Positions 1-5,526 of a stretch of 5,861 nt of DNA are shown piece after piece. Each line of letters starts with the position of its first letter. The first letter of the stretch is position 1. Source of the DNA: Microthrixaceae bacterium (GTDB lineage: Bacteria > Actinomycetota > Acidimicrobiia > Acidimicrobiales > Acidimicrobilacustridaceae); NCBI GenBank assembly GCA_947455015.1, contig CANGMY010000106.1, positions 1 through 5,861 on the forward strand. The letters are read 5' to 3'. The notes beneath the pieces are model-generated. The model saw nothing but the letters and a program-made list of their open reading frames with translations, had not been told where the DNA came from and did not search any database. The translations under genes were made by a program, and so were the position numbers.

Positions 1-1559
1 CGAATATTTTCAACGCGGTCAGCGTCGGTGAAGCCAAGGTCCTTGTTGAGACCGTGGCGCACATTGTCGCCGTCGAGAAGGTACGTATGTCTGCCTTGCT
101 CGAGCAGTTTCTGCTCAACGATGTTTGCGATTGTCGACTTTCCGGAACCGGACAAACCGGTAAACCACACGACACAGGGCTTTTGCCGCTTTTGTAACGC
201 ATGCGCGTTTTTATCGACTTCAATCGCCTGCCAATGCACGTTGTCGGCTCGGCGCAAAGCGAAGTGAAGCAGGCCTGCGGCAACGGTTGCGTTGGTGAAA
301 CGATCGATGAGGATGAAGCCGCCCATGTCGCGGTTCTCGTCGTACGGGTCGAATGGAATCGGTCGATCGAGGTTGATGTTGCAGACGCCGATTTCATTGA
401 GCTCAAGCGTGCGGGCGGCGACGTGTTCGAGGGTGTTGACGTTCACCTTGTACTTCGGCTGCGCCAACGTTGCACTCACCGTACGAGCACCGATCTTGAG
501 CAGATACGGGCGACCAGGAAGCATTTCGTGGTCGTCCATCCAGACGATGTGCGCTTCGAACTGATCGGCCACTGCTGGCGGGGCAAGTGATGTCGCGATG
601 ACGTCACCTCGGCTGATGTCGATCTCGTCGGCAAGGGTGAGAGTTACCGATTGGCCAGCAACAGCTTCAGTGAGGTCGCCATCAAATGTGACGATTCGAT
701 CGACCGTGCTTGCTCGGCCCGATGGCAACACACGAATCGAGTCACCTGGGTGAATTGTGCCGCCCGAGATCTGCCCTGAGAAGCCGCGGAAATCGAGGTC
801 GGGACGATTCACCCACTGAACCGCCATCCGGAATGGACGCGACTGAAGTTCATCGTCGACCTGAACATTCTCAAGGTGAGTAATGAGAGGCACACCGCTA
901 TACCACGGCAGGTTCGGGCCGACTTCGGTGATGTTGTCGCCCTGCAGTGCTGACATCGGAATACAAGTGATGTCATTGAGACCAATCTGAGCAGCAAATT
1001 CGCGATAGTCACGCTCAATCTGCTCGAAAACGTCTTGCGAATAATCGACGAGATCGATCTTGTTCACAGCAAGCACCACATTTCGGATGCCGAGCAGCGA
1101 CACGAGATAACTATGACGACGAGTCTGTGTAAGCACGCCCTTGCGAGCATCAATCAGGACAACGGCAAGATCTGCCGTTGACGCGCCAGTAACCATGTTG
1201 CGGGTGTATTGCTCATGGCCCGGCGTGTCGGCCACGATGAACTTACGTCGTTCCGTTGAGAAGAAGCGGTACGCGACGTCGATTGTGATGCCCTGTTCAC
1301 GCTCTGCGGCGAGGCCGTCGACAAGGAGAGCGAAATCGAGTTCGCCTCCTTGAGTTCCAACCTTTTTCGAATCAGCTTCGAGCGCTTCGAGGTGGTCTTC
1401 GAAAACGAGCTTTGAATCGTAAAGAAGTCGGCCAATGAGCGTGCTCTTTCCATCGTCAACGCTTCCGCATGTGATGAACCGGAGCATTGACTTGTGTTCA
1501 TGCCGATCGAGATACGCGTCGATATCTGTTTCGAGGAGATCGTCAGCTGCGTGCGCCAT
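1..1559 (-). CDS. cysNC: CysN-CysC fusion: sulfate adenylyltransferase subunit 1 / APS kinase (3' end outside window)
   Basis: Bifunctional cytosolic enzyme of sulfate activation. The CysN GTPase half drives APS synthesis with CysD, and the CysC half phosphorylates APS to PAPS. I translated 519 codons that stay open to the window edge. Seen: G1 loop GSVDDGKST (residues 32-40), switch region EREQGITIDVAYRFF (86-100), G3 DTPGHEQY (111-118), G4 NKID (166-169), EF-Tu-like beta-barrel domains about 240-435, then after a short linker a second P-loop GLSGSGKST (468-476) and DGDNVRHGLN (496-505) of APS kinase. Fusions of this kind are usually about 610-640 residues, so roughly 100-120 C-terminal residues, including the APS-kinase phospho-serine region, lie outside. 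The ATG overlaps the cysD stop by one base (TAATG). A Shine-Dalgarno AGAGGGG (1568-1574) inside the cysD end lies 8 bases upstream, so the two subunits are probably translationally coupled. Identity is secure. Confidence 0.97.
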   Translation of the reverse strand, partial: MAHAADDLLETDIDAYLDRHEHKSMLRFITCGSVDDGKSTLIGRLLYDSKLVFEDHLEALEADSKKVGTQGGELDFALLVDGLAAEREQGITIDVAYRFFSTERRKFIVADTPGHEQYTRNMVTGASTADLAVVLIDARKGVLTQTRRHSYLVSLLGIRNVVLAVNKIDLVDYSQDVFEQIERDYREFAAQIGLNDITCIPMSALQGDNITEVGPNLPWYSGVPLITHLENVQVDDELQSRPFRMAVQWVNRPDLDFRGFSGQISGGTIHPGDSIRVLPSGRASTVDRIVTFDGDLTEAVAGQSVTLTLADEIDISRGDVIATSLAPPAVADQFEAHIVWMDDHEMLPGRPYLLKIGARTVSATLAQPKYKVNVNTLEHVAARTLELNEIGVCNINLDRPIPFDPYDENRDMGGFILIDRFTNATVAAGLLHFALRRADNVHWQAIEVDKNAHALQKRQKPCVVWFTGLSGSGKSTIANIVEQKLLEQGRHTYLLDGDNVRHGLNKDLGFTDADRVENI

Positions 1560-2461
1560 TAGAAGTACCCCTCTTGCTTCTTCTTTTCCATCGAACCGCT
1601 TGAATCGTGATCGATGACGCGACCCTGACGCTCGGAACTCGTGGTGAGCAACATTTCTTGGATGATGCCTGTGAGCGTGCTCGCTTCGCTTTCAACTGCA
1701 CCAGTGAGTGGGTAGCAGCCCAATGTCCGGAAGCGGACGCTGCGCATCTGCGGCTCTTCGCCGGGCAGAAGGCGCATGCGATCGTCATCAACCATGATGA
1801 GCGCGCCATCGCGCTCGACGACTGGCCGTTCGGCCGCGTAATAGAGCGGCACGATCGGTATCTGCTCGCGATGGATGTATTGCCAAATGTCGAGTTCGGT
1901 CCAGTTTGAAATCGGAAACACCCGCACGCTCTCACCTGGCGCTTTACGTGCGTTGTAGAGACTCCAAAGTTCGGGGCGCTGTTGTTTTGGATCCCATCGA
2001 TGCTGCGCTGAGCGGATCGAGAAGATTCGTTCCTTCGCTCGGGACTTTTCCTCATCACGTCGAGCGCCACCGAATGCAAGATCAAATCCGTGAAGATCGA
2101 GCGCTTGTTTTAAACCCTCGGTCTTCCACATGTCGGTGTGTGTCGCCGAACCATGGTCGAACGGATTGATGCCGCGTTCAATGCACTCAGGATTGCGGTG
2201 GACCAACAAATCAAGACCTCGATCCTTGACGAGCTGATCGCGAAACTCGTACATCTCCTGAAACTTCCAGGTGGTGTCGACATGGAGAAGTTGAAATGGA
2301 GGAGGCGAAGGAGCAAACGCTTTCAGGGCGAGATGCAACATCACCGAACTGTCTTTGCCAACCGAATAAAGCATGACCGGCCGTTCACTTTCGGAAACGG
2401 CTTCACGAAAGATTTGAATGCTCTCGGCCTCAAGACGTTGCAAATGCGTAAGGGTCGTCAC
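1559..2461 (-). CDS. cysD: Sulfate adenylyltransferase subunit 2 (ATP sulfurylase small subunit)
   Basis: Catalytic subunit of ATP sulfurylase. It joins sulfate to ATP's AMP moiety to make APS, powered by GTP hydrolysis in its CysN partner. The 300-residue protein matches the usual family length (about 300). Seen: the N-terminal THLQRLEAESI signature (5-15), PP-loop pyrophosphatase motif SVGKDSSVML (33-42), the HVDTTWKF segment (60-67), GGARRDEEKSRAKERIFS (131-148), the RFRTLGCYPLTGAVES block (243-258) and the basic C-terminus ending EKKKQEGYF. The start is GTG at 2461: an in-frame TAA lies 15 bases upstream with no other start between, and the N-terminus then aligns with known CysD. No clear Shine-Dalgarno is visible. 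A strong promoter with a flanking inverted repeat lies upstream in the 111-base gap after murI, so cysD-cysNC can be transcribed apart from murI. Confidence 0.98.
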   Translation of the reverse strand: MTTLTHLQRLEAESIQIFREAVSESERPVMLYSVGKDSSVMLHLALKAFAPSPPPFQLLHVDTTWKFQEMYEFRDQLVKDRGLDLLVHRNPECIERGINPFDHGSATHTDMWKTEGLKQALDLHGFDLAFGGARRDEEKSRAKERIFSIRSAQHRWDPKQQRPELWSLYNARKAPGESVRVFPISNWTELDIWQYIHREQIPIVPLYYAAERPVVERDGALIMVDDDRMRLLPGEEPQMRSVRFRTLGCYPLTGAVESEASTLTGIIQEMLLTTSSERQGRVIDHDSSGSMEKKKQEGYF

Positions 2462-2513
2462 TCTGCGATCTTTTCGTTAACAAGAGGTCGAGAAAGAGAT
2501 TCACTATCTTTTC

Positions 2514-2553
2514 GACAGGATTGATAGACAATAGCAGCGAGAGGCATCCTGTC
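2514..2553. repeat. Inverted repeat bracketing the cysD promoter (possible operator)
   Basis: GACAGGAT at 2514-2521 and its exact reverse complement ATCCTGTC at 2546-2553 are separated by 24 bases. The arm centres are 32 bases apart, about three helical turns. One arm overlaps the -35 hexamer and the other covers the predicted transcription start. This is where a repressor or a looping dimer would act. The arms and positions are read directly from the sequence; the operator role is inference, and I do not recognise the motif as belonging to a named regulator. Confidence 0.5.
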
Positions 2554-2555
2554 AA
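2528..2555 (-). promoter_or_regulatory. Extended -10 promoter of cysD-cysNC
   Basis: Read on the minus strand, a perfect -35 hexamer TTGACA (2550-2555) is followed by a 16-base spacer and TATTGT (2528-2533), which matches four of six bases of TATAAT. The spacer ends TGC, giving the extended -10 form TGnTATTGT. Transcription would begin near 2521, leaving a 5' leader of about 60 bases before the cysD GTG. It is the only near-consensus housekeeping promoter I found in the window, and it sits in the murI-cysD gap where one would be expected. The leader shows no riboswitch I recognise; it holds a small AGAT-N5-ATCT dyad (2497-2509). Confidence 0.75.
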
Positions 2556-2572
2556 CGCGCATGACTCGCCAT

Positions 2573-3391
2573 CTAGCTCCTGGCTTCAGGCCAGGTGATC
2601 GCAGCAACTTCGTCGAGTTCTGGCCCAAGAAGCTGCCGCCCAAGAGACCGGAAGGCCTCAACGTCTCCTGATGACTCGAACCGATGAACTCCCCCACCTT
2701 CGGCTCCGTCTCTGAGTGCATTGGCAGACCGAAGCATGTCGCTCACCCGAAAGGCGGTCGCGTCGGCCGAATCAACCAGCACGACGTCACTGCCCATCAC
2801 ATCAGAAATCGTGCGAGCCAAGAATGGGTAATGCGTGCATCCCAAGAGCAACGAATCGATGTCGGCATCGACGAGTGGCGCCAAAAGTCGCTCGGCCAGA
2901 ACATGCACTTGCTCTGAATCGGTTTCGCCACGCTCTACGAACTCGACAAACCCTGGGCACGCCGCGCATGACAATTCGACTGCAGACGAGTTCTGCACCA
3001 CTGCCCGTTGGTAGGCACCCGAACCGATTGTTCCAACAGTTCCGATGACTCCGACGCGACCGTTGCGGGTTGCTTCGAGAAGCGCAGCGGCCCCAGGTTC
3101 AATGACACCAATAACTGGCACCGACGTGATTTGTTGCAATTCGTCGAGCGCTGCAGCAGAGGCGGTGTTACATGCAACGACGACCATCTTGACGTCGTGG
3201 TTCAGCAGCAAGTGCTCGGTAATCTCGAGAGCGAATTCCCTCACTTCACCCAAATCACGCGGGCCGTAGGGATAACGACCGGTATCGCCCACGTAAACGA
3301 GATCCTCGTTCGGCAGAAGGTCGATCAGCGCACGGGCAACAGTGAGGCCACCGAAACCGCTATCAAACATGCCGATCGGCCGGGAATCCAC
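2573..3391 (-). CDS. murI: Glutamate racemase
   Basis: Cofactor-independent racemase that converts L-glutamate to D-glutamate for the peptidoglycan stem peptide; cytosolic. The 272 residues match the usual 260-280. Seen: the N-terminal PIGMFDSGFGGLTVARAL (5-22) with the Asp10-Ser11 pair, the GDTGRYPYGPR block (35-45), first catalytic cysteine Cys74 in VVACNTASA, the VPVIGVIEPGA strand (91-101), and second catalytic cysteine Cys185 in LLGCTHYPF. All active-site signatures are present. The start is GTG at 3391: an in-frame TAA lies 33 bases upstream and no ATG, GTG or TTG intervenes. A TACCCT hexamer ends six bases before the GTG. An AGGGGGAG stretch also lies upstream, but about 12 bases away, long for a ribosome site. 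It follows cysM by 42 bases. In M. tuberculosis murI is also near cysM, with a rhomboid gene between; that gene is absent here. Confidence 0.98.
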   Translation of the reverse strand: MDSRPIGMFDSGFGGLTVARALIDLLPNEDLVYVGDTGRYPYGPRDLGEVREFALEITEHLLLNHDVKMVVVACNTASAAALDELQQITSVPVIGVIEPGAAALLEATRNGRVGVIGTVGTIGSGAYQRAVVQNSSAVELSCAACPGFVEFVERGETDSEQVHVLAERLLAPLVDADIDSLLLGCTHYPFLARTISDVMGSDVVLVDSADATAFRVSDMLRSANALRDGAEGGGVHRFESSGDVEAFRSLGRQLLGPELDEVAAITWPEARS

Positions 3392-3397
3392 GGTGTG

Positions 3398-3403
3398 AGG
3401 GTA
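3398..3403 (-). promoter_or_regulatory. Candidate -10 hexamer for leaderless murI transcription
   Basis: On the minus strand TACCCT fits the TANNNT form of actinobacterial -10 elements and ends exactly six bases before the murI GTG, which would place the transcription start on or next to the start codon. No convincing -35 is visible. The same spacing recurs at mec and the AhpD-like gene, which is why I list it. MurI could equally be read through from cysM, 42 bases upstream. Confidence 0.45.
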
Positions 3404-3433
3404 CTCCCCCTGCCCGGACTGTTACGGGTGCGT

Positions 3434-4384
3434 TTAGAAGTAGATGATCTTCGAGGCACGGTCGGTGACGTCGTCGATGTCGTCAGTCCAAGCGCCAGTG
3501 GAGAGGTACTTCCAACCGCCATCGCAAACGATGAACACGATGGTGCCTGACTCGATCTGCGATGCAACGCGCACCGCACCGGCAAGGGCTGCACCGGCAG
3601 AAATGCCCGAGAAAATGCCGCACTTCTCGGCGAGGAGACGTGTGTATTCGATGGACTCGCGCGGACGAACGATGCGCTTGCCATCGAGAAGTTCGGGTCC
3701 GCCCCACTTTTCATACACCGGGGGGATGTAACCCTCGTCGAGATTGCGCAGGCCTTCAACGCTTTCACCAAGCGGAGGTTCAACAGCAAGAACCTTGATG
3801 TTCGGGTTCTTTTCTTTCAAGAACGTACCGACACCCATGAGCGTTCCTGAGGTACCGAGACCAGCTACGAAGTGCGTGATCTCGGGAACATCGGCCCAAA
3901 TCTCGGGGCCGGTTGTGTCGTAATGCGCCTGCGGATTCGCTTCATTTGAGTATTGGTAGAGGAACGCCCACTCGGGATGTTGCTCGGCCAATTCGATCGC
4001 ACGCTTCACGGCCCCGTTCGAACCTTCAGAACCTGGCGACAAAATAACTTCAGCCCCGAAAATTTCGAGCAACTGACGACGTTCAATCGAGACATTCTCG
4101 GGAAGCACGATCTTGATCGGATAACCCTTGATACGGGCGATCATTGCCAACGCAATTCCGGTATTGCCCGAGGAAGGTTCAATGATGGTTTTGCCGGGCG
4201 TGAGGGTTCCGTCGGCTTCGGCGTCGTTGATCATCGAAAGCGCGATGCGATCCTTCACCGAACCTGCCGGGTTCTGGCTTTCCATCTTCCCGAGGATGCG
4301 CACATTCGGGTTTGGGCTGAGTACGGAAACGTCGACCATCGGCGTGTTGCCGATCATGTCGAGTACCGAGGAGTAAACAGCCAT
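3434..4384 (-). CDS. cysM: CysM-type cysteine synthase (PLP-dependent, probable O-phosphoserine sulfhydrylase)
   Basis: PLP enzyme (fold type II) that makes cysteine by replacing an activated serine's leaving group with sulfur. The 316 residues match the family (about 300-325). Seen: IGNTPMV (11-17), PLP lysine Lys44 in NPAGSVKDR, the substrate loop SSGNTG (71-76), phosphate-binding GLGTSGTLMG (175-184), the SGISAGA loop (259-265) with Ser262 placed to hold the PLP ring nitrogen, and GWKYLSTGAW near the C-terminus. By my recall of the M. tuberculosis CysM sequence, similarity runs along the whole length, and Arg213 in GLRNLDEG corresponds to its Arg220, the residue reported to favour O-phosphoserine over O-acetylserine. 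That points to CysM (CysO-dependent) rather than CysK chemistry; substrate is inferred. Start ATG at 4384 has AGAGG six bases upstream. The neighbouring mec gene supports the CysM assignment, although cysO is missing between them. Confidence 0.93.
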   Translation of the reverse strand: MAVYSSVLDMIGNTPMVDVSVLSPNPNVRILGKMESQNPAGSVKDRIALSMINDAEADGTLTPGKTIIEPSSGNTGIALAMIARIKGYPIKIVLPENVSIERRQLLEIFGAEVILSPGSEGSNGAVKRAIELAEQHPEWAFLYQYSNEANPQAHYDTTGPEIWADVPEITHFVAGLGTSGTLMGVGTFLKEKNPNIKVLAVEPPLGESVEGLRNLDEGYIPPVYEKWGGPELLDGKRIVRPRESIEYTRLLAEKCGIFSGISAGAALAGAVRVASQIESGTIVFIVCDGGWKYLSTGAWTDDIDDVTDRASKIIYF

Positions 4385-4390
4385 CGAGGA

Positions 4391-4395
4391 CCTCT
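4391..4395 (-). promoter_or_regulatory. Ribosome binding site of cysM
   Basis: AGAGG on the minus strand lies six bases before the cysM ATG. It overlaps an 8-bp palindrome CTCTAGAG (4392-4399). Its presence contrasts with mec and the AhpD-like gene, which have no such site, and suggests cysM is translated from a longer mRNA, possibly one begun at mec. Confidence 0.5.
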
Positions 4396-4411
4396 AGAGA
4401 CGCGGTGTAAA

Positions 4412-4434
4412 GGGGGGATTCAAACCGGACCCCC
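4412..4434 (-). terminator. GC-rich hairpin in the mec-cysM gap (weak terminator or attenuator candidate)
   Basis: On the minus strand GGGGG (4434-4430) can pair with the C-run at 4417-4412 across a loop of 12-13 bases, followed by TTTA. The stem is only five G-C pairs and the T-run is short, so it is a poor intrinsic terminator. It lies downstream of the mec stop and about 28 bases before the cysM start, so it could reduce read-through from mec or act on the cysM leader. The 97-base gap contains nothing else I recognise. Confidence 0.25.
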
Positions 4435-4481
4435 ATTGTGGACGACCGGCAGGCCAAATGTCGACCCAAGAGGTCTGGAAT

Positions 4482-4901
4482 CTACCCCTCCAGCACCAGA
4501 ACGGGTTCTTCGAGGATCTCGCCCTCGATGATTCGGTACGACCGGGCCATTGGCTGACCCAACCGGAACGACACGATGACGTAGTGCCAGGCCGGATCAG
4601 GGGCCTGAGCGACATCGGTCGGAGACGGGTAGGGCTCGGAGTGGGTATGTGAATGAACAACACCTACGAGTTCTGCGCCACGGTCTTCGGCATCACGATC
4701 GGCCTGCAGGTGCACCTTTGGGTCGATGGTGTACACCCGACTCGAGGACGCCCGATTCGGGCTTGGGTACCAGGAATCGACCACGCACGGCTCGGATCCA
4801 GCGCCGAGTTTGCCGCCGAGCAATCCACAGGCCTCGTCGGGGAGCCCATTCGAAAGGTGAGCAAGAAGCTCATTGAGGACCGTGGCCGGAAGCTGGAGCA
4901 C
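4482..4901 (-). CDS. mec: Mec-type JAMM/Mov34 metallopeptidase
   Basis: Zinc isopeptidase of the JAMM family. The M. tuberculosis homologue Mec cuts cysteine from the C-terminus of the CysO-cysteine adduct. The 139 residues match that family (about 140-150). Seen: catalytic Glu23 in PDEACGLLGG (21-30), and the zinc signature with His83, His85, Ser93 and Asp96 in VVHSHTHSEPYPSPTD, an exact HxH-x7-S-x2-D spacing. AWHYVIVS (104-111) and SYRIIEGEILEEPV (121-134) also resemble Mec. The start is GTG at 4901: an in-frame TAG sits 12 bases upstream, leaving no earlier option. No Shine-Dalgarno is seen; instead TAGCCT ends six bases before the GTG. Being next to cysM supports a cysteine-release role, but with no cysO gene alongside, the actual carrier protein is unknown. 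Confidence 0.9.
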   Translation of the reverse strand: MLQLPATVLNELLAHLSNGLPDEACGLLGGKLGAGSEPCVVDSWYPSPNRASSSRVYTIDPKVHLQADRDAEDRGAELVGVVHSHTHSEPYPSPTDVAQAPDPAWHYVIVSFRLGQPMARSYRIIEGEILEEPVLVLEG

Positions 4902-4966
4902 TCGGCGAGGCTATCGCTCCGCGGAAAGTGCGAGCGGCTTCCTCAGTCGCGTCATAGCGTGTCGCC
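4902..4966. promoter_or_regulatory. Divergent promoter region between mec and the AhpD-like gene
   Basis: This 65-base spacer holds a candidate -10 for each direction. TAGCCT (4908-4913, minus strand) ends six bases before the mec GTG, and TAGCGT (4955-4960, plus strand) ends six bases before the 4967 ATG. Both fit TANNNT at leaderless spacing, and in both cases the TAG of the hexamer is also the in-frame stop that fixes the start codon. With 17-base spacers both -35 regions would fall at about 4931-4937. That stretch has no TTGACA-like sequence, so the promoters would be weak or need an activator. Confidence 0.5.
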
Positions 4967-5488
4967 ATGCCTCGTATCTCTGTGCCCGAAGGTGCCGATC
5001 CGCTCATCCATGTCTGGACCGGCGCTGCGCCCGGGCTCTCAATCCCTGCATCGCAATTCTCTTCTGCTGTCTACGAGAAATCCGCGCTCCCCCTTCGTGA
5101 ATTTGAAGCGGCGCGAATTCGCATCGCGCAGATCAACGACTGTCAGTTGTGTCTCGGATGGCGATCGGGTCGCGACGCGCCTGCACGCGCTGCAGAGGCC
5201 GATTCGATCAACGAAGACTTCTACGCACAGATCGGCAACGCGTCGTGGGAAGGCTTCAGCGAACGCGAAGTCCTCGCTGCTGAATTCGCCGAACGGTTCG
5301 CGCTTGATCATCTTTCGATGGACGATCCCTTTTGGGCTCGCCTACGCGCGGCATTCTCCGATTCCGAGATTGTCGACCTCGGACTTTGCGTGGGTATGTG
5401 GGTATCGCAGGGACGACTCAATCAGATTCTCGATGTCGATGGCGGCTGTCGGGTTCCGACGCCAGGCGCACCTCTGACCGGCGGCTGA
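4967..5488 (+). CDS. Carboxymuconolactone decarboxylase / AhpD-like family protein
   Basis: Small helical protein of the CMD/AhpD superfamily, whose members include thiol-disulfide peroxidase partners such as AhpD and decarboxylases; the substrate here cannot be told. The protein has 173 residues with no signal peptide or membrane segment. Seen: the CxxC redox pair Cys59-Cys62 in INDCQLCLGW, preceded at 12 residues by Glu47, the same offset as the AhpD proton-relay glutamate (Glu118 to Cys130). The AhpD relay histidine four residues after the second cysteine is replaced by Arg66. A second helical half runs FSEREVLAAEFAERFAL (97-113) through FSDSEIVDLGLCVGMW (130-145). The ATG at 4967 is the first start after an in-frame TAG at 4955 and lies six bases after a TANNNT hexamer, suggesting a leaderless mRNA. 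It diverges from mec and precedes smpB by 38 bases. Family assignment is good; function is open. Confidence 0.82.
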   Translation: MPRISVPEGADPLIHVWTGAAPGLSIPASQFSSAVYEKSALPLREFEAARIRIAQINDCQLCLGWRSGRDAPARAAEADSINEDFYAQIGNASWEGFSEREVLAAEFAERFALDHLSMDDPFWARLRAAFSDSEIVDLGLCVGMWVSQGRLNQILDVDGGCRVPTPGAPLTGG

Positions 5489-5494
5489 CCTCCC

Positions 5495-5510
5495 ACCGGT
5501 TTCGACCGGT
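5495..5510 (+). terminator. Small perfect hairpin with TTCG loop between the AhpD-like gene and smpB
   Basis: ACCGGT (5495-5500) and ACCGGT (5505-5510), self-complementary hexamers, flank TTCG and form a perfect 6-bp stem with a UUCG tetraloop. It begins six bases after the AhpD-like stop codon. There is no T-run after it, so intrinsic termination is doubtful. Its last base is the first of the TAGCCT hexamer proposed for smpB, so it may instead stabilise the upstream mRNA end or influence the smpB promoter. Confidence 0.35.
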
Positions 5511-5515
5511 AGCCT
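5510..5515 (+). promoter_or_regulatory. Candidate -10 hexamer of smpB
   Basis: TAGCCT is identical to the hexamer proposed for mec and ends 11 bases before the smpB ATG, which would give a leader of only about five bases. No Shine-Dalgarno is visible before smpB. The -35 is unclear; CTGACC (5485-5490) lies 19 bases upstream, which is long. Confidence 0.35.
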
Positions 5516-5526
5516 GATCGCTTCCC

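Noticed and set aside
201..590. A 129-codon plus-strand open frame opposite the 3' part of cysNC
   Set aside because: It is antisense to the CysN beta-barrel domains and the CysC linker, and carries no recognisable motif.
1154..1501. A 115-codon minus-strand open frame within cysNC
   Set aside because: It is in a different frame from the CysN GTPase, whose G1, G3 and G4 motifs all lie in the frame starting at 1559.
2462..2520. Possible riboswitch in the cysD leader
   Set aside because: The leader is only about 60 bases with one tiny dyad; no SAM-type or other known fold is recognisable.
3008..3550. A 180-codon plus-strand open frame opposite murI and the end of cysM
   Set aside because: It lies antisense to two strongly conserved genes and shows no family signature.
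4412..4434. A tRNA T-arm-like string (GGTTTGAATCC) on the minus strand in the mec-cysM gap
   Set aside because: The flanking bases do not form the 5-bp T stem, base 56 would be T rather than C, and no anticodon arm or acceptor stem fits upstream.
4653..5477. A 274-codon plus-strand open frame across mec and the AhpD-like gene
   Set aside because: It is antisense to the conserved mec gene and out of frame with the AhpD-like gene. Its translation is rich in Arg and Ser with no domain, as expected of a shadow frame.
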